A DNA stretch of 64,000 nt from Sequoia sempervirens (GCA_007258455.2 VDFB02270651.1:702165981-702229980); one strand, 5' to 3'. Positions 12,785 through 25,200 are shown, numbered from the stretch's first letter. Made by a program: numbers and translations. The notes: generated from the letters alone by a model not told the origin.

Positions 12785-13480
12785 GCTAATGTACCATGGA
12801 GGAAACAAAAGCAATCTGTTTGACACTAGGATATATAGGCCCACCTCCAGTGACTTACCTTGGATTTCCAATTCATTGGTAAGAAAACATACTACTGTGG
12901 CTGCAATTTTTACATAGGATTTACAACCATTGCTGCAAACTCGACATATGCTTCACGAAAATACGCAAAACTGGACAACCAAATGGCTCAACCTAGAAAG
13001 TATTGTTCAGCTTATAAGATCTATCCTATACTCAGTTCCCATTCCTCTTTTAACTCTTCTCAAGACCTTACAAAGTGTTAAGACAAGATAGCAGAAATTC
13101 AATGAAAATTTCTCTGGCAAGGGACAGATGAGGACTTAAAAAACCCACTAATTACCTGACAAAACATATGCAGAGACAAAACAAAAGATTTAATATAAAG
13201 AATACAAAAGGCCTTCATTAAAGCCTTGACTATGAAACTAGCCTGGAGGATCCTCAAGCCAATCAGGCACAACTACAAATCATCAAACTCAAATACCTGC
13301 AAGACCCCAAACTCGATCATTTACAAACAATCTAGAAAATGCAGTTATTAAGTATGGCAATGCATATCAAGAAAGGCATGGAATATATTAGAAATTGAAA
13401 TGGAAATGTAGACTTTTGGGAAGAAAGTTGGAAAGGCTTCAACAAGAACTACAAAAACAGGGATACATCCAATTTACACC
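12785..13480 (+). pseudogene. LINE ORF2 relic D (post-RT segment)
   Basis: Immediately after the poly-A of relic C is a stretch resembling the region downstream of RT in plant LINEs: YLGFPI near 12855, then FLWQGTDED-like and NICRDKTKGFNIKN segments at 13110-13200, MKLAWRILK near 13230 and NGNVDFWEESWKGFN near 13400. The pieces lie in different frames with stops between them. They represent a second LINE, into or next to which relic C landed. Confidence 0.6.
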
Positions 13481-13518
13481 GGGAATGTGACCTCGGGGTT
13501 TTATGCTGTTTCAGAAAA

Positions 13519-14139
13519 ATGACGACATCTCCCCTATTTGGAGACCACAGAGGGACAGCCTGCCCTCCCCAGCATCCCAATCGCTTTCAAATGCCTTCCC
13601 ATCAGGTGTTGCTGTTTATCTTCAAGTATATATTTAGACATCTTGAAATAGTTGTGCAGGGAGTCCTTGACCATTGGAAGTGTGGCAAATCTCTTGCGAA
13701 TGTTGGGATTCACTGCGAACAACACCACACGCAAGACTTAAGGTCATTATTTGCACCAAAAATCTAATTGCAAGCAACCAAAATGGCCTTCAAAGTCCTG
13801 CTGCACAAATTGAACTGACCATATTTATATAGCTCCAGATATGTCCATACTTTGATGTTCTTGCTCTCAGGTGCAGTGTATATAAACCCATTCCCAACTG
13901 CCACTGAGAATATATTGCTGCCATGTCTAAACATGGAGGAGATGCACTTTGTAAAAAATAGGGGTCTGGCATTGATGAGACTGGAGCAACAAGTCAGCAG
14001 GAAGAGAGATGCTAAAAGTAAGGTTGTTCCAAGGTGAAACAGCAATGGGAGAGGTAAAGCTGGGAAAATATAAACTACATTCTGAAACAGAGTTCATTCT
14101 AGGCAACATGACCTCGTAGATAAAATAAGTCTCTTTCAC
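13519..14139 (-). pseudogene. WD40-repeat (JINGUBANG-like) pseudogene fragment
   Basis: On the minus strand 14045-13764 encodes GSNIFSVAVGNGFIYTAPES followed by KNIKVW, then QFNLCSRTLKAILVACN and, after a stop, IFGANNDLKSCVWC. After a frameshift, 13734-13534 gives NPNIRKRFATLPMVKDSLHN and YFKMSKYI. This order (blade ending KNI-VW, G-x-x-KAI, HQD-KIRVW-like, then R-ATLP-x-KD-x-x-x-NY-x-x-SKY) is that of plant WD40 proteins of the JINGUBANG type. An upstream SPIAVSPWN segment (about 14070) may be its N-terminal part. Stops and frameshifts show that it is dead. No intron or poly-A is evident, so I cannot say whether it was processed or duplicated. Confidence 0.6.
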
Positions 14140-15480
14140 AGAAACATTGTTAGACAGATGCTAATTTTGACTGACACTCCAACTCATCTTAAGACTGGAG
14201 TGGTTCCATAATAGAAAAAGGACCTTGGTGTCTCATTTTTTTTAAGTTGCCTTATTCTCTGCATTTTTAAAGTAGCTACTATACTGTCTCTTTAAGTTTA
14301 TAAGGCTTTACAAGGACAGTAACTCTTATTCCTTGACAATGAAAATGAACGTGGATTGTAATTAAATTCTAAAAATGAGCATATCAGAAGGTATTAACTT
14401 CATCATCAATGTTTTCATTTAAATATCATTACATATGGATAACTAGGTTGCCTCTTTTTATAGTCCTGCAAAAATTATATTTAGGTTCTAACTTTCCTCT
14501 TTGAATCTTTTTTATTGAAATTTAACCTTACAAATAGCCTTGTGAAGGAGTTATAACTTATAACCTATGCCATTACCATCTTCCCACAAGAAAACTTATA
14601 CTCTAGGTGGATTATACAGAAATCTACAGAATAAGTATTTGCAACATCTTGTAAAAAGAGCTGCCTGAAGCAGACATATAATCAAAAAACATGATAAAAT
14701 GGCTGGCAAGTCATACAGGCTGGAATTTCATACTGAGGGTACCCATTAATTCAAAATTTGTGGGGCTACTATGATATTCATATAAATTTGTGCGCTACTA
14801 TATCGCACACCACTTAGCCTCCAATACTCCCCTCTCCTTCCACGCATTCACTTCATTGTGTATCACCAACCCTAAACCTCAAGTGTTGCTCTTTTACATT
14901 TAATCCAACACTTCTTTTCTTCTTCCACAGCATTTCAAAGGCCTACTTTTTTACTGCAAGGATTATATGAACTCTGTGCTGCCAAATAACAATTTTTACC
15001 ACATTGACACCCTCACAGATTTCAACGATCTCAAAATTCATTACACTTTGTATGCAATATCAAGTTTTTAATGGATTTAAGATATGCAAGCAAAATCATC
15101 TTTATTTCTCACTCCATTCTTCAGCTGCATCAGCCAGGTTATGAGCTTAGATTGAGCTTGTGTTTTCCTTGCTTGAAAAAAAATGAATTTTCATGTGACA
15201 ATCCATGCACTTTTCAAGAGTAACTGAGAATCACTGGGAGCAAACAATGATATCCTCATTCATAATTCTCAGCCTAGAAATGAAAAAATACAACCAACAG
15301 GGCAGAGGCCTCAGTTCATTCAACCACTTCTATCGATGGATCCTTTTTTAGAAACATCTAACTGGACCTACTGACATCATACCATATTAACAACAATCTT
15401 CATTATGTACTGTTTAGGTAAAGCACAATCAAGCCATATTTGCTATAAATGTACTATGATCCTTCCATCCATAAAATTGA
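14140..15480. other. No gene seen
   Basis: AT-rich sequence without a supported ORF, element terminus or tandem array. A poorly defined C-rich patch at 14800-14930 shows no coding signal. Confidence 0.5.
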
Positions 15481-16899
15481 TAATGGTGCAGTTTTTCCTA
15501 TCCATCCATCCATCTAAAAAATAGTGCAGCCATTTTTTCCCATTTCCTCTTTTGTTCTTCCACTATTTGCCCTGCCCTTTCGGTTGCATTCACAAGCAAC
15601 CTACAAATACAAAGTGAAACTACAAAATTTTAATTTTTGAGCACCAAAAAATAGCTTAAATTCAACATAAATTACTATAGATTAACTAACCTCCCACTCG
15701 AGTCTTTTTGAGAAGGTGCCTTGTAGCCTTTGCCACAACTACCAATGCAATTACCAAATTGTCCCAATAAGGACTACTCAACTACTCACCACATTGAAAG
15801 GAATGTTGTTGAAGTACCAAAAATCAACACATGCATATCTGCATGTTCATGCACCTATCTGTTCTACCCAACGTCCAATAATAGTTGTGCTTCAAGTGTG
15901 TTTTTGGGCACAAAATAACTATGTAGCGTGTGTGTAGGTGTACGCATTGGCACTCTACTTGAAGTAGATGAAGTGAAGGTTGATGTGCTTCAAATCCTTG
16001 GACCACCAAAAGAGCCCACTATGCCTTGAAATGCCATATCTTCATCTGATTTTGGTTGCACTTGATAACCATGACCACCAACTATGGATGCTGCTATGGC
16101 TGCCCTTGTCTTCTCCCTTTGCAATTTTTTCTCTTCTACGACTGCAAGTAGGGCATTCATCTCTCTTTTTATTTGTTTCATGGTACCAAGACAATGCTTG
16201 GCATCACGATGAGTAATGCATGCAAGATGGTATGTCAAGTGATTTATGCCTCCATGATGCAGCTTCTCACATTTAAGGCAAATAACTGACCCAAGCATCA
16301 GTCCTTGCACAGCATATTTCCAAGAAGGGTCTCTAGCTCAAGGAGGACAAGTGCCCTGTTGTACCCCAAATTAAAAAATTTGCTACACTAAGGCATTTTG
16401 AAGAAATGGTTAAAAGTCTTGTCAAATTTGTCAAAAAAGGTCAAAATTGGGGTTTACATGTCCTGCATGAGGGTCAAAAACTCGAAATTTTCAAAATCTG
16501 ATGAACTCGATCTGCTCAGAGCGACCAAGTCTACAAAACCCAAATCTTAGTTTTTGACCCTAAATTTTAGGAAAATTTCTATTTTTGGAAACTTTCTAAA
16601 AATAGAACTTTTTTCTGGGTTTTTCTAGGTTTCTTTCGAAACTTTGATTGGTCAAAAATACTTCCTCATCAAGCCGATGCAGTCAAAATCACAAAAAGAT
16701 CAGTTTTTCCCTAGTGGGTCTATTCTTCTTTTTTAGAAGCATTTTAGTAGCCCCAAGGCCATTAATAGAGGTCATTCAACTACCAGGTGTCAGATTTAGA
16801 GTCTCAAACACTGCTCAGATCAAGAAACTACAAAAGATGATCGAGGAACAAAGAATGAAGAATGGAAGTTGGAAAATTATGAAAATTACAAAATTTTGG

Positions 16900-18300
16900 C
16901 TAACACTAGAGACTCCAAGTGCCCCAGCTCAATCTAGGCGCCCAAACACTCATGCCTTAGAAAAAATTTCATCTCCAGCAAGCAAGGCAAAGGAAAACAC
17001 GTCAAACAAAGGAGGAAGTCGAAATTTGCAAAATAAAAACTCTCTGCCAACCATGGGCACCCCAAAAGGAGAGAGGCGCCTAACTTTTCAGGAGGTCAAA
17101 TGATGGAATTTGGGTTTGTGTTCTCAAACAATGTTGCTCAGAATCTTCTCAGCTCTGCAGTGAATCCATCGACACAGTCATCTGATCAATCAGTCATCCA
17201 GAATTTGAAATCAAACGGAGAGGTCTCAACCAAGAAGCAGAATGCAAATCATGAAATCGTCGAAAAATATTCTAAGTCTGGAGAACTTGGGCACCCCAAA
17301 AGAAGATAGGCGCCTAGGGTTTTGGAGGCCCAAATCCAGCAGTTAGGGTTTGCAAATATGCTCGATCTCTTCAGGATTCTGCCAACTTTGCAATGGATGT
17401 CTTCATCAGATCATCAGACTTGTTAATCACCGACAAATCCAGATCAAACGGAAGGTATAACATGAAGGTTCAAGTTTGAAGAATGAAAATCTTGTAAAAA
17501 TGTCTAAGTCTGGTAATGGTGGGCGCCCCAGAATGAGAAGGGCGCCCAAGCTTTTGAGGGCCTAAATGAGTGAATTTGTAGTCAAAGCCTTAAGCATGAA
17601 TTCCTCAAATTTGAAGCAGCTTTCCTATGGAACCATCAGCAAGTCCATCAGAGTTGGTAGTCACCAAATATCGAAGACGGAATAGAAGGACGAAATTGAG
17701 CAAAATGAAGAAGTCAAAGGAAAAGTTGAAAATCTCAAAACAAATTCTAACTCTGGAGGAGTTGGGCGCCCTAGCTAGCCAGGGGCGCCCAAGCTTTTGA
17801 CCCCCAAGATGCAACCTCCAGAAAACCCCCTTTAGAATTCATCAGGCTATCCAATGAGCCTAGCCAACAGTTTGTCGAACTCCCGAATCATCCAGAATTG
17901 CAAAATCTATCAAAAGATCAAAAAAACATGAAGAAATGAAAGATGTGAAGAAATAGCTAACACTGGTAATGATGGGTGCCCCAGGAGGAGATAGGCGCCC
18001 GTGATTTTAAGGGTCAAGATCATGATTTTATCAAAAGTTGCCTCCAAGTAAACTTCGTCAGATTCGCTCAGGCTTTGCGATGGATCATACTGCCAAATCA
18101 TGGGATTCACTAAGCGTCCTAGAATCAAGGATTAAATTGAGGTTAAAAATCAAGCAAAAGTTGAAAATGTTGAAAATTTGGCCGTCTGCCAAGCAAAAGC
18201 GCCCCAGTCCAAGAGAGGCGCCCAAGGCTCAATGCCTTAGTCAATTTTTCCAAGTTTTATCTTTCAACATCAAAAAAGTGTCCAAGTTTGATGCACCAGC
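16900..18300 (+). repeat. ~225-bp tandem array with paired GGCGCC boxes
   Basis: GGCGCC palindromes occur at 16937, 17075, 17309, 17541, 17784, 17994 and 18217. After the first (138 bp) the spacing is 210-243 bp. Most units pair two boxes about 19 bases apart: GGGCGCCCC or GGGCACCCC, about ten A/G-rich bases, then AGGCGCCC followed by AAGCTTTTGAGG or similar. Between them recur AAGTCTGG, ATCAAACGGA and CATCAGACTT-like phrases. Six to seven diverged units lie in the U3 part of the giant LTR. Confidence 0.75.
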
Positions 18301-19101
18301 TCGGGATAGACTTCGAAAGTTTTAAAGCAAAAAGAAAGTAGATTTTTCTCAACTTCAACTTATTTAAGAGAGATTTTGTCTTTCATTATTCATTATTGCA
18401 GGTTGGCATCTAGAGCAAGAAGATTCTCCCTTTTTCTCAACGAAGATTTGAAGACTCAAATGACATGCTTTTTTAGTGTTCTTCATGGTTTCGAGATCAG
18501 TGAGCAAGCACGAATGCTTTTCCGTGCTCCAAACTTCTAGGGCGTTGTTTTTTCAAAACAGCCACTCAGCTTTTTCCGTTTCTGATCACATGGGTCTCTC
18601 CGCTTTTTCATCCTCTTCAACATTGAGAAACTTTTCCTTCTAGAAACTGCTTTTTGGCCTCTTTTTAAGGAAGAATTTAGCTTTTTCAATTTCTAAGCAT
18701 CTGGGTTCCTCCGGAACGTGATTTTCTACAAAACCCAGGTTCCAGCTTTTTTTTTTTGGTAGAACTTGTCTTTTCAAGGCAGATCAGCATTCTATTTTCA
18801 GCAGCACTCTCCACTTAAAATCAAGAAACAAATCAGTTTTTTGGCAGATGTGGACAAGATTTAAAGCAACAGTCATCTAGAAGCTTTCTTCCAGCTTTCT
18901 TTCTATTCTTGTCTCAATTCTTATCTACTATTTGAAGAAGAGAAAGAAAACAAAATTGTAATAGTTGGCATTTCCTGTTTTCATGCTTTATTAGGTGGTT
19001 AGATGTTTATCTTGTTTAGTTTTAGAAATAAAGCTTGCATGGTGGCAAGCCTTAGTTGTAAAAGAAAGGAAATTTTAGGGTTCCCTACTCCTCTGCTTGT
19101 G

Positions 19102-19109
19102 TATAAATA
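19102..19109 (+). promoter_or_regulatory. TATA box of the giant LTR
   Basis: TATAAATA in the context TTGTGTATAAATAAGGG, positioned after the U3 array and followed by AATAAA-type signals about 250 bases downstream. This is the order expected for an LTR promoter. Confidence 0.5.
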
Positions 19110-19883
19110 AGGGTAGCCTTGCCCATTATTTTTTAAACCATGCTTGTGATAGCAAATTGCAAGCCTGTAATGTTGCAAGTTGTTATTCAGTGTCAATTCA
19201 CTTTGTGTAAGGGCAAGCTTGCATGCCTCTTTAGCTGCAATTTATTGTTCAGTACTTGTGTCTTGTGTCAATGTGTTCTGGTTGATCGCTAAACTGTAAG
19301 CCTATTTTGCTACAATCCTGCTGTCCCAGAAGTGTAATCTTTGTTCTTGAGATTTGAGAAATAAAGTCTTGTGCCTACTTTTCCCTAATATAATGTCTCA
19401 GATTTCCGTTTTATGTGTTATGCTTATATGATCTTTATTTCAGCTTGCATTGAAAGTAAGTAGATGTGTATTGGGAGAAAAGTTTATTTAAGTATTTATG
19501 TCAGAGAATCCTTCCTTGTCCATTTCTAACTCTCTTGCTTTGCGTTTACTTGAGAAGTTAGAAACGTCATTAGAGTAGGCTTAGTCGTAGTTGAACTTCT
19601 AAAACAGAAAATCTCAACTACAGCGCTTGAGTTTTATAACCTTGTGCTCTTAGCTGAACAAAAAGATAGGAAAATTAGCTTTAATTTACTTTCTTAAGCA
19701 ACATCAGCAAAGAGGGAGCTTCCCCTCCTAATTTGAAGAGCAGTTTATCTGTGCATAGTTGTCTGTTTCTAATCTGCATTCTAGAGATACGAATTAAAAC
19801 ACCAACATGCGTGTAATCGACGGTGGTACCAATTGAGTGGAGCCTTAGGCTGAAGCTGATCCAAAAGCTTCTCTATTTGCCAT

Positions 19884-20600
19884 TATATGATGTATTTAAC
19901 CTACACATAGAAAGTGAAAGCACAACATTTTAATTTTTAAATTAAATTAATTTACCTAAATTCAACATAAATCACTAAAAATCAGCACAAAATTATTTTA
20001 AATCAGTAAAAAAATAATATAATCTAAAGATTCTAAACATTTTTTTCCAAAAGAAAAAGGTTAAAATCAAAAAAATAAGTTGTGTATGCAAAAAATGGTA
20101 AATTCATTTAAAAATCAGAAAAAATATCAAAAATCTGTGATGAATCCAATTTTTTGAAATTTAAATACAAAATACTACTTAACTTTAGCCTATGATGATT
20201 ATTATTTTTAACCTAAATATTGGATTTTGCAGCCAGAATGAAGAAAAAAGTTCAAAAAAAAAATCAAAAAACTGACTTGCGCTTCAAATTTTCCTTCAAA
20301 ATTCCACTTTTTACTGTTTTTGGCTCACTTTTTGATGCAACCTGTGTTTTATCCACGTCCCCGCAAGTCTTGTGCTCGGATTCGCCAAAAAATCAATGAA
20401 TTTTTCTAGCGAGTTCCTTGCCATGAAAATAACTCAGCAACATTTTGGCGACTCGGCGAGTTTTCGACAAGTCTTCCAACTAAGGAGTAGCGAACTTGAG
20501 TAGATCCCATGAATGTTGTTCCACAAATGCAAGTATTATAGCTTTTGCAACATTTAAGACCTGTTTGATACACAATTGCATAAACCATCATAGAGCTAAT
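19884..20600. other. 5' flank of hAT relic; partial direct repeat
   Basis: No coding sequence. Bases 19905-19980 resemble 15598-15690 on the other side of the hAT exon (AAGTGAAA, ACA-ATTTTAATTTTT, TAAATTCAACATAAAT). At 20355-20500 are the phrases GTCCCCGC, GATTCGCC and GGCGACTCGGCGAG, typical of a GC-richer terminal part of such elements. Confidence 0.35.
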
Positions 20601-20825
20601 AATGCTAGGGAAAATGATGCAAACTCCTCTCTACCCTAGTCCATGTGTACTTTTTATATTTGATGCCATGCAAATCCAAAAAAAAATATTTTTTTTAATA
20701 ATACTTCCTACTTTACATTATATTAATAAAAGAAAAATAGTACAATATTCACAAAAAAGGAGGGTGGTAGGCGGCACACCCATAGAGTCAAACAAAAGGA
20801 CCAATAAACAAGGGCCAAGCACGTA

Positions 20826-21234
20826 AATAAACATAAGCTGCCAAGGTATGCCAGGCAAAGGAGGAGGGTCCTAATCATCAGGGTTTCCCCAAACATCATT
20901 GGGGTAGCATCTCCAATCGACTCCAAACCAGTGAGAGCAGCAGTGTCTTCTTCTTTCTCCTTGGGAGGTTGTTGAGCACGAACCAAAGAAATAGCAAGTT
21001 GCACACGAGAGAATTTTCCAATGTTTGGCTAGGCACAGTCTCACTTGGGATTTGGACGACAGGAAGGTTGAGACCATCCTCCATGAGCAACAGAGTCCCT
21101 AGAATTCTAAGGCAAGGGGCCATGGGAATGAGAACAATGATCTCCACATATTCCACAATCTCTCCTAGTTGAGTGGCTACGCCTACGCCAACAACCTCAA
21201 GGGGAGGTGGAGTTAGGAAGAACCGAGGCAACAA
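20826..21234 (-). pseudogene. Unassigned degraded ORF near LTR-like block
   Basis: Two overlapping minus frames join into one plausible broken protein: 21234-20998 (EIVEYVEIIVLIPMAPCLRI, then LPVVQIPSETVPSQTLENS) and, after a frame change, 21004-20850 (VQLAISLVRAQQPPKEKEED, then GDATPMMFGETLM). I do not recognise a family. On the opposite strand at 21173 a 60-codon frame begins with a GGGVRKN motif also seen at the start of the large unknown ORF at 25544. Which strand was coding is uncertain. Confidence 0.3.
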
Positions 21235-21359
21235 TGTAAAGCCTAAAGGGCATTACCCCAATGATCAAGCAACTCCTAGAGATGAGCATCTTCAAGTGCA
21301 ACTTTTCCAACTTGCACTTGAATTTACATCAAAAATGTTGATGTGGGTTTTGTGACCTC

Positions 21360-22270
21360 AACCAACATTAGAATAAAATACCCAATAGAATATCCTATTC
21401 TCTCTTGAACAAAAACTCCAATGTGCTAAACTAAGTGATCACAAAGTAGACTCCAAGGTTCATGATGCATATGGAATAGTCTCAATTGGTTTGATGTGTT
21501 TTGTTGGTATTTCAAGGGGGACTTATGCTCAACTTTATCACTTTGGACTATGAATGCTATGGATGATGAGTGGTGAAATTCTACTACTGTCGATCTTTGA
21601 AAAAAAAGATAAAAGGTATTAGGGTTTTAGAGACTAAACTAATTCTAAACTACTCCTATGAATTCAAGAGACAAGTGTTGAATGGCGAAATTCAGACCTA
21701 TCTTTACTTTGCCAAGTACAATGACTACAACAACTAGACAAAGATGGTGCAATCTTCAAAGGGGGTTTGCGAATGATATCCTATTACTCAAAACCATCAT
21801 CAATTCAAACAATGAACATAAGTAATAGAATTTGAGTTTAACAATTTTAAAGTTTAGGCTAACCTTGCACATCAAATTGAAAATCATTCAATTGAAAAAG
21901 GTATGAACTAATTTCACCATTATCAACACTATCAATCTTTCATTCATTTAAAATTGCTGAAAACAAGTCTATTTTATTGAAGAAATATGAAACCATGCAA
22001 GCTTTCAAATTAACAAATGCTCAATAATGAATCCAATTATTATTTTGAATAGCACTCTTAGCAACAATTTCACAAGTCTCCCCGAATAAATGAAATGAGT
22101 GGGGTTTATATAGGCACCCCAATTACAAAGCAACGGCCCAAATCGATCTGAGATCAACGGCCAAGACTATTTCTAGAAACCCTAACCCTAAAAGCATAAC
22201 TAATTTCCTAGACACATGGCACAAGTAGGATGAACCACTTGGAGTATGGAAAACGTTGACACCCTGAAAG
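21360..22270 (-). mobile_element. LTR-like promoter/leader block
   Basis: On the minus strand, directly after the end of the large unknown ORF, lies a segment with a TATA box (TATATAAA, 22105-22112, in GGTGCCTATATAAACCCC) followed by a long AT-rich leader with AATAAAATAGAC near 21975. This is the layout of an LTR R/U5 region. Its sequence does not match the LTR at 25560-27189, so it belongs to another element or a strongly diverged copy. The ends and TSD are unresolved. Confidence 0.35.
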
Positions 22271-25200
22271 CTAATCAAGCAAGCGAGAATCCAAAATGCA
22301 ATTCCCCTTGGCTTGCTCTCTGGCTGCAAATGCAAGAAACTTTGTAATCACCAAGTCGAGCTCTTCCATTGATATGTTTGGCATAGTATCCAGCTGCACT
22401 CCAATTACGTCCAAGGCTTTAATGCACTGAGTAAAAGTATTCACCCATTTACCTTCTTGCTTCTGAAAGTTGTCCATAAAGGTCAAGAGGGATGACATAT
22501 CATCCAACTGGTTTTCCTTAATAATCTCCATTTCTTTGAAATAAATATTTGTCACACTTCCTTTTAAGCCTTCCAAATCCAAACCACTTGTATCATGAGT
22601 CTCCTGCCCTGTCAATCCTTCAAGCAATGTGAGGATCCTAAGTTGTATCTTTCCAAGAGAATTTTGCATAACAACACACTCCTCTTTCATCTCATCATAT
22701 ATCTTTTTCTTTGCTAACAAAGAACAACACCATCTGTTGAAGTCATACGAGGCTCCATTATCAATAACACCTTCCAGAACCAATACTTGCATGGATATTT
22801 CCTTTAAAGCCTTCAGGGCAGGTATCACCTTGTCCTCTATGTATTGGAAATCCTCCCAGCTTTCTTCTATCTAGCGAATCTCAGTTACAAGCAAAACTGA
22901 TTTGTCATAAGTTTGAACACATCTCTCTAGGAATTGCTCCACTTGCTTTGAGATATTGCTGACCCACCTTCGGGTTACTTGGCTTGTAACTCTCATTGCT
23001 TCAAGGCTATCAACGGATTCCTGAGGAAGGGAAGATGGTGGAATAAAAGCCTCATTCTCTTGGCATAGTGGGGCTGTTGTTTGCTAAATGAACTCTACCA
23101 ATCTCAAATTCTCTACCTCTAATCTTTCTTTCTTCACCTCTATTTTGTCAATTTTTTCTTTGATGGCCCTTGAGTGTCTGCTAGCTCATGAAAGTCCCGT
23201 TCTATTGTGGTTGGTCTAATGTCCAGTGTTATAACTTCGTAATCCATAGGGGTAATTTGGTCCCTAGACTTGTCAACCTTTGGAACTGCTACCTGTAAGA
23301 TCCTGGATCCTATACCATCTCTAGTAATTTGGGAATACTTCTTAGGCTTCTTTGGTGTCTTAGCTTTACCAATCCTTTCCAAGAAGTCTTGCATCCTTTC
23401 AATTGGTTGAATTTCATCCACTAGCTTGGGTTTCTTCATCAGACTTTCAGTCAACCAATCTGGTACAGTAGATAATCCCATCCCATCTTCTAGCTGAATA
23501 TCATCATTAATCCCCTTCAGGGCAGAAATTATCTCATCACCTAATTCCTCATTAGTTTATAGGATCTCAGTACCTCCCACGTCTTCAATCATAAGTGTAT
23601 CATCTCCTTCCAAACACTCTATGAAGGTTTGCTCTTGAAGAAGCTCCAATTGTTCTATCTCTTGAAATTCAGCTTCTTGTTCGTGATCTGGTTCATATTC
23701 AGCCATAGACGCCTCTTCCATTACCCTAATGGATGGTGTAATTGAAGATGATGGATTTTCATTAACCCTTTGCTTCTTAATCTCTAACTCTTCACTTGCT
23801 GCCTCCTTTGCCTTTGCTTGAAGACCTTCATTCATTGCTTTCCTTTTACTTGATTCCGGAAGTTCATCAAGACCTTCTTCTCTTCTTTCAAATTCAACTG
23901 CTTCTCCCTGACTTTCTTCATTGCTTAGTTTGGCGTAGGTAAGAGAGACACCTTCTTTTCTCAATCTGCTGATTTGGTGATCTACCCACTCCCTAGAATT
24001 AGTTATAATATCCTTCATCAATACATTCAAATCTGTCAACTCAGGCTGTGTCCAATTTGGCAATAAGATGGGCTTATTCTTTTCTTGTTCAAATTGAGGA
24101 TGTGCATACTCTCCATTGTCCTTTACCTGGTCAGGAACAGGCAATAAGTCGCACTTCTTCACAAGATCTACTGGAATTCTAGACCACATCTTCTTTCTAA
24201 CTCCATATTCGTCCACCAAGTTAGACCAGTAGTCTTCTATTTGCATAACATGAAGTGACTTCTTCTCGTGAACTCTCAAGTATGGATCAAAATCTGACCT
24301 TGGTTTATACGTACCCAATTTATAAAATTGCAATTCTGATTTTGCTGTCTTGGCTGCTTGCAATGAAGGGCAGACTTCCAACATTTTCCCAATCACAATA
24401 GGAAAATACACTCCTTGTTTATTCCTTTTCTCCTGGATGGAATCCAAGTGAACCAACTGTCTTGCAACTTCAAGCATGACCATCTTATATGTTGGGTACC
24501 GTAGGAGTTTATATGGAGCTTCTGCAAATCCATGGATCCTTAAATATGTAAAGGTTGGAAATTGAATGAACCATGATCCGAATTTTTCAAGCAACGCCAT
24601 AGCCTCCTTGGACAACCTCTTTTGGATTTCTCCTTGAAGGAACCGAGTGATATACATGAGAAATGTATCATTGGTTATTTTGTAATTGTCTTTGTAGTGC
24701 AACTATAGCTGTGGGTAACAATCATATGCCTTGAACTGGTTACTCTGAGGTCCTACTTCTCCTTTCCAGATTAATCCTCTATACTTTGTAAACCGGGCTA
24801 AGATGTAGACTATGTAAGAACTCATGTAGAAAGTCTTGGTTTTCTCCAAATTTCTCAGCTGGATATCAATATTGTCACTTATCAATTTAGCCCAATTTAT
24901 CATTTCCATTCCCAGCACAACTTCCTCCATGTATGAAAACATCCAAACTTCAAAGAACGCCCCCTGAGGAGTACCCATAATTTTGTTCAGCATATGGATC
25001 ATGACACTGTACTCTTCCTTGAAATCAGTGCAAATCAGCCTCTTGGGTAACTTAGAACGATGCTTCTTCGATTCCTTGACCCAGTTGGAATTAACTATAT
25101 CCATACAAGCTTCTTTTGCCTGATCAAAGATTCCTCTTGAGTTCTACTCAACATTTTGTGACAACGAGGAATGCCAAACACTTCTCTGACTAAATCTTCA

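Larger units (their letters stand above)
16357..19807 (+). mobile_element. Giant (3,451 bp) solo LTR inserted in hAT exon
   Basis: Starts TGTTGTACCCC at 16357 and ends AACACCAACA at 19807, giving TG...CA ends. The flanking 5-mers TGCCC (16352-16356) and TGCGT (19808-19812) are a decayed TSD. The borders are supported independently because the interrupted hAT frame becomes continuous when the unit is removed. The internal order fits an LTR: a long U3 with a tandem array (16900-18300), a TATA box at 19102, AATAAA-type signals near 19027 and 19364, then U5. No second LTR or pol genes follow, so it is a solo LTR. At 3.45 kb it is long for an LTR. The plus ORFs at 16648-17309 and 18038-18325 are chance frames through the array. 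Confidence 0.7.
15690..19883 (-). pseudogene. hAT transposase relic, split by a 3.45-kb LTR
   Basis: The minus strand carries a BED zinc finger at about 16290-16200 (CLKCEKLHHGGINHLTYHLA, then HRDAKHC: C-x2-C, H-x-C). Downstream at 15850-15740 is DFWYFNNIPFNVVSS, the conserved start of the plant hAT transposase core. Upstream, the coding frame runs to 16351, is interrupted by the LTR at 16357-19807, and resumes at 19812-19883, where an in-frame ATG (19883-19881) opens the protein. Removing the LTR and one copy of the duplicated target leaves a continuous frame from that ATG into the finger, broken only by in-frame stops (one before and one after the junction). This supports both the hAT call and the LTR borders. 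Confidence 0.7.

Noticed and set aside
16648..18325. Several plus ORFs (151, 69 and 95 codons)
   Set aside because: They run through the tandem array of the giant LTR, and their frame does not keep register with the repeat unit.
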